Positions 62,569 to 64,000 of a stretch of DNA of 64,000 nucleotides are shown here, piece after piece. Source of the stretch: Phycisphaerae bacterium (lineage in GTDB: Bacteria > Chloroflexota > Anaerolineae > 4572-78 > J111); contig JANQQF010000124.1 of assembly GCA_028285035.1 (NCBI GenBank), positions 124,001-188,000 on the forward strand, given 5' to 3'. Both the position numbers and the translations under genes were made by a program. Under the pieces are notes generated by a model that had not been told where the DNA came from, searched no databases, and saw nothing but the letters and a program-made list of their open reading frames with translations. Position 1 is the first letter of the stretch, and each line of letters opens with the position of its first letter.

Positions 62569-62688
62569 CCGAGTTACAACATTTTCTCTTGACGGGAAGA
62601 ATTATATCATGAACTTGACTTGGTTGCAAGTGAAATTCTTACCGGATTTATGAAAATCACTTGATTTCTCTCCGCTAATTTTCATTTT

Positions 62689-64000
62689 CTATGAAATAGG
62701 CTTGATAGTTTCCTTGCGTTTTTCAATGTGAGTGCGTAAAGCTTCATCAATTGCCGGATCAAGAGATGGTTGTTCATACTGTTGTAGACGCCGTTTGTAG
62801 ATTTTATTAGCGCGCTCATAGGTGTCCATCGCCCCATTCGCCTGCCAAGCCTCACCTGAGTCATAGTCAAATAATTCGGCACGATAAAAGGCGGTGCGGA
62901 AGTGTCGCATCGTATGCTGGGTGCCTAGATGATGACCTCCTGGTGGCACTTCTTCCAAGATTGCGTCCATCGCCCATTCATCATCATCCCAATTGATTCC
63001 TTTGAGATAGGTATGATACATTCCTAACATCTCACAGTCAACAATAAATTTCTCATAGCCTGCGGTTAGCCCTGCCTCAAGCCAGCCAGCTGCGTGTAGA
63101 ACGAAATTGGGTTGAGCCAACATGGAAGGTAACATGGCCATCACACTTTCATAGCCAGCTTGAGCGTCAATAATTTTTGAGCTAACGTAGGACCCTGCTG
63201 CGCGGAACGGCAGGCCGTAATGACGGGCCAGTTGACCACTGAGATAGAGGGCTAATTGACTTTCTGGGGCACCAAAAACAGGAGCACCACTTTGTAAATC
63301 AATGACGGATTGGAAAGAACCATAGACACTGGGTGTCCCAGGCACCACCATCTGGGCGAAAACAATACCGGCGAGTGCTTCGGCATTCAGTTGAGCAACG
63401 GTGCCTAAGATAGAGACAGGTCCCATTGCCCCAGATAAGATGAACGGTGTAACATTGATGATTTGATTGTTGCGGGCATAAGCCATCAAGAGACTTAGCA
63501 TGCGATCATCCAGTCGTCGTGGACTACTAACGTTGACGATGCAATGCAAATAATGCTTTTGAGTCATTGCCTCAGGTCCAAAGGCAATTTTAGCTATATC
63601 GATACTGTCCTGGCCCGTTTCACCCGTATGATAAACCCCCATCATCGGCTTATCTCCATAAACCAGGTGGGCGTACATCAGTTCAAGATGTCGGTATTCA
63701 ATTGGGATGTCGCCCGAAACGACAATTTCCGACCCCATACAGTGTAAGTAAGGAGACATTTGCGTTAGTTTAAGAAAATTGATCAGATCCTGATGGGTAC
63801 TTTCCCGACGACCTTGGTCTCGCTCAACAACATAAGGTGGCCCAACCACTGGCGAAAAGCAGACATGTTTCCCCCCAATGATCACATCGTGGTCTGGATT
63901 TCGGGCTGACCAGGTGAATTGTGAGGGCGCTTTTGCCAGATATTCAAGCACCATTTCCCGATCGAAGTAGGCTACATCATCAACAACTTTTGCTCCGTGT
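62689..64000 (-). CDS. Trimethylamine methyltransferase (MttB) family protein, N-terminus outside window
   Basis: This is the C-terminal 437 residues of an MttB-superfamily protein. The frame is open through the window edge, and codons upstream of the internal ATG at 63954 (HGAKVVDDVAYFDRE) continue it. Conserved parts are GGKHVCFSPVVGPP, the RESTHQDLINFLKL segment and the C-terminal RRLQQYEQPSLD. The family demethylates quaternary or tertiary amines in a cobalamin cycle. No in-frame TAG is present in the visible part, so it belongs to the non-pyrrolysine branch, members of which use glycine betaine, proline betaine or similar. No corrinoid protein gene is seen within the window. Confidence 0.85.
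   Translation of the reverse strand, partial: HGAKVVDDVAYFDREMVLEYLAKAPSQFTWSARNPDHDVIIGGKHVCFSPVVGPPYVVERDQGRRESTHQDLINFLKLTQMSPYLHCMGSEIVVSGDIPIEYRHLELMYAHLVYGDKPMMGVYHTGETGQDSIDIAKIAFGPEAMTQKHYLHCIVNVSSPRRLDDRMLSLLMAYARNNQIINVTPFILSGAMGPVSILGTVAQLNAEALAGIVFAQMVVPGTPSVYGSFQSVIDLQSGAPVFGAPESQLALYLSGQLARHYGLPFRAAGSYVSSKIIDAQAGYESVMAMLPSMLAQPNFVLHAAGWLEAGLTAGYEKFIVDCEMLGMYHTYLKGINWDDDEWAMDAILEEVPPGGHHLGTQHTMRHFRTAFYRAELFDYDSGEAWQANGAMDTYERANKIYKRRLQQYEQPSLDPAIDEALRTHIEKRKETIKPIS

Noticed and set aside
62689..64000. Pyrrolysine-containing MttB
   Set aside because: No in-frame TAG occurs in the visible 437 codons, which include the region where pyrrolysine normally lies.

Overview
The window is bacterial chromosomal DNA of moderate GC. 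It most likely comes from a member of the Chloroflexota (Anaerolineae- or Ardenticatenia-like). This is an inference from gene content: an ABC solute-binding protein carrying a LysM-like domain, F420-type (Ddn-like) oxidoreductase and KorAB genes, a CoxM/CoxS fusion, and the absence of clear proteobacterial or firmicute signatures. No 16S rRNA gene is present to confirm it.

Layout. (1) 1-5980: copper homeostasis. There are two CopA-type P-ATPases (the first cut by the window edge), a CopZ-like chaperone, a CsoR repressor with a consensus promoter and a textbook CsoR operator, and a DsbB-like oxidase. (2) 5950-8190: two small membrane proteins, then an FHA/winged-helix protein paired with a PP2C phosphatase. 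(3) 8250-17700: mixed housekeeping and accessory genes. These include two clan-A glycoside hydrolases, one fused to a degenerate amidase, a histidine phosphatase gene broken by an in-frame TAA, a Ddn-like protein, a CocE/NonD hydrolase and QueG. (4) 17770-21733: a CBS protein, KorA and KorB, where KorB itself carries a CBS pair. (5) 21980-48194: about 26 kb of co-directional, often overlapping genes behind a near-consensus promoter whose -10 element touches a perfect 28-bp palindrome, headed by a GntR/FadR-type regulator. The genes encode a thiolase-like protein plus DUF35 partner, a tagatose/psicose 3-epimerase-like enzyme, DhaK, DhaL, a HOT-type iron alcohol dehydrogenase, a fucose-isomerase-like protein, a YnjBCD-like ABC importer, a GarR-type dehydrogenase, an ADP-ribosylglycohydrolase-like protein, a divergent ketol-acid reductoisomerase, a LacD-type aldolase, a nucleoside hydrolase, an EEP phosphatase, a GH42 protein, a nucleoside phosphorylase, an MBL protein, a PTE-family hydrolase, an OPA-type transporter and a class III CoA-transferase. 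(6) 48247-52951: tRNA-Leu(GAG), a two-gene molybdenum hydroxylase, and a nuclease-like/Tudor-like protein. (7) 53471-55585: a beta-helix protein ending in ComEA-like helix-hairpin-helix repeats. (8) 55673-62465: the translation/transcription operon nusA-ylxR-infB-rbfA-truB-ribF, without rimP. (9) 62689-64000: the C-terminal part of an MttB-family methyltransferase.

The best candidate for an undescribed system is region 5. Its epimerase keeps every metal-site residue of tagatose 3-epimerase. Its thiolase-like protein has lost both the Cys and the His of thiolases but sits beside a DUF35 partner, as in the Ltp2-type retro-aldolases. Its KARI-like and GH42 proteins both have key catalytic residues replaced. 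My reading, an inference only, is uptake of an unusual and possibly branched sugar or sugar acid, followed by epimerisation, isomerisation, CoA activation, carbon-carbon cleavage, and phosphorylation of the resulting ketotriose or tetrulose by DhaKL. Short hairpin repeats separate several transcription blocks in this region.
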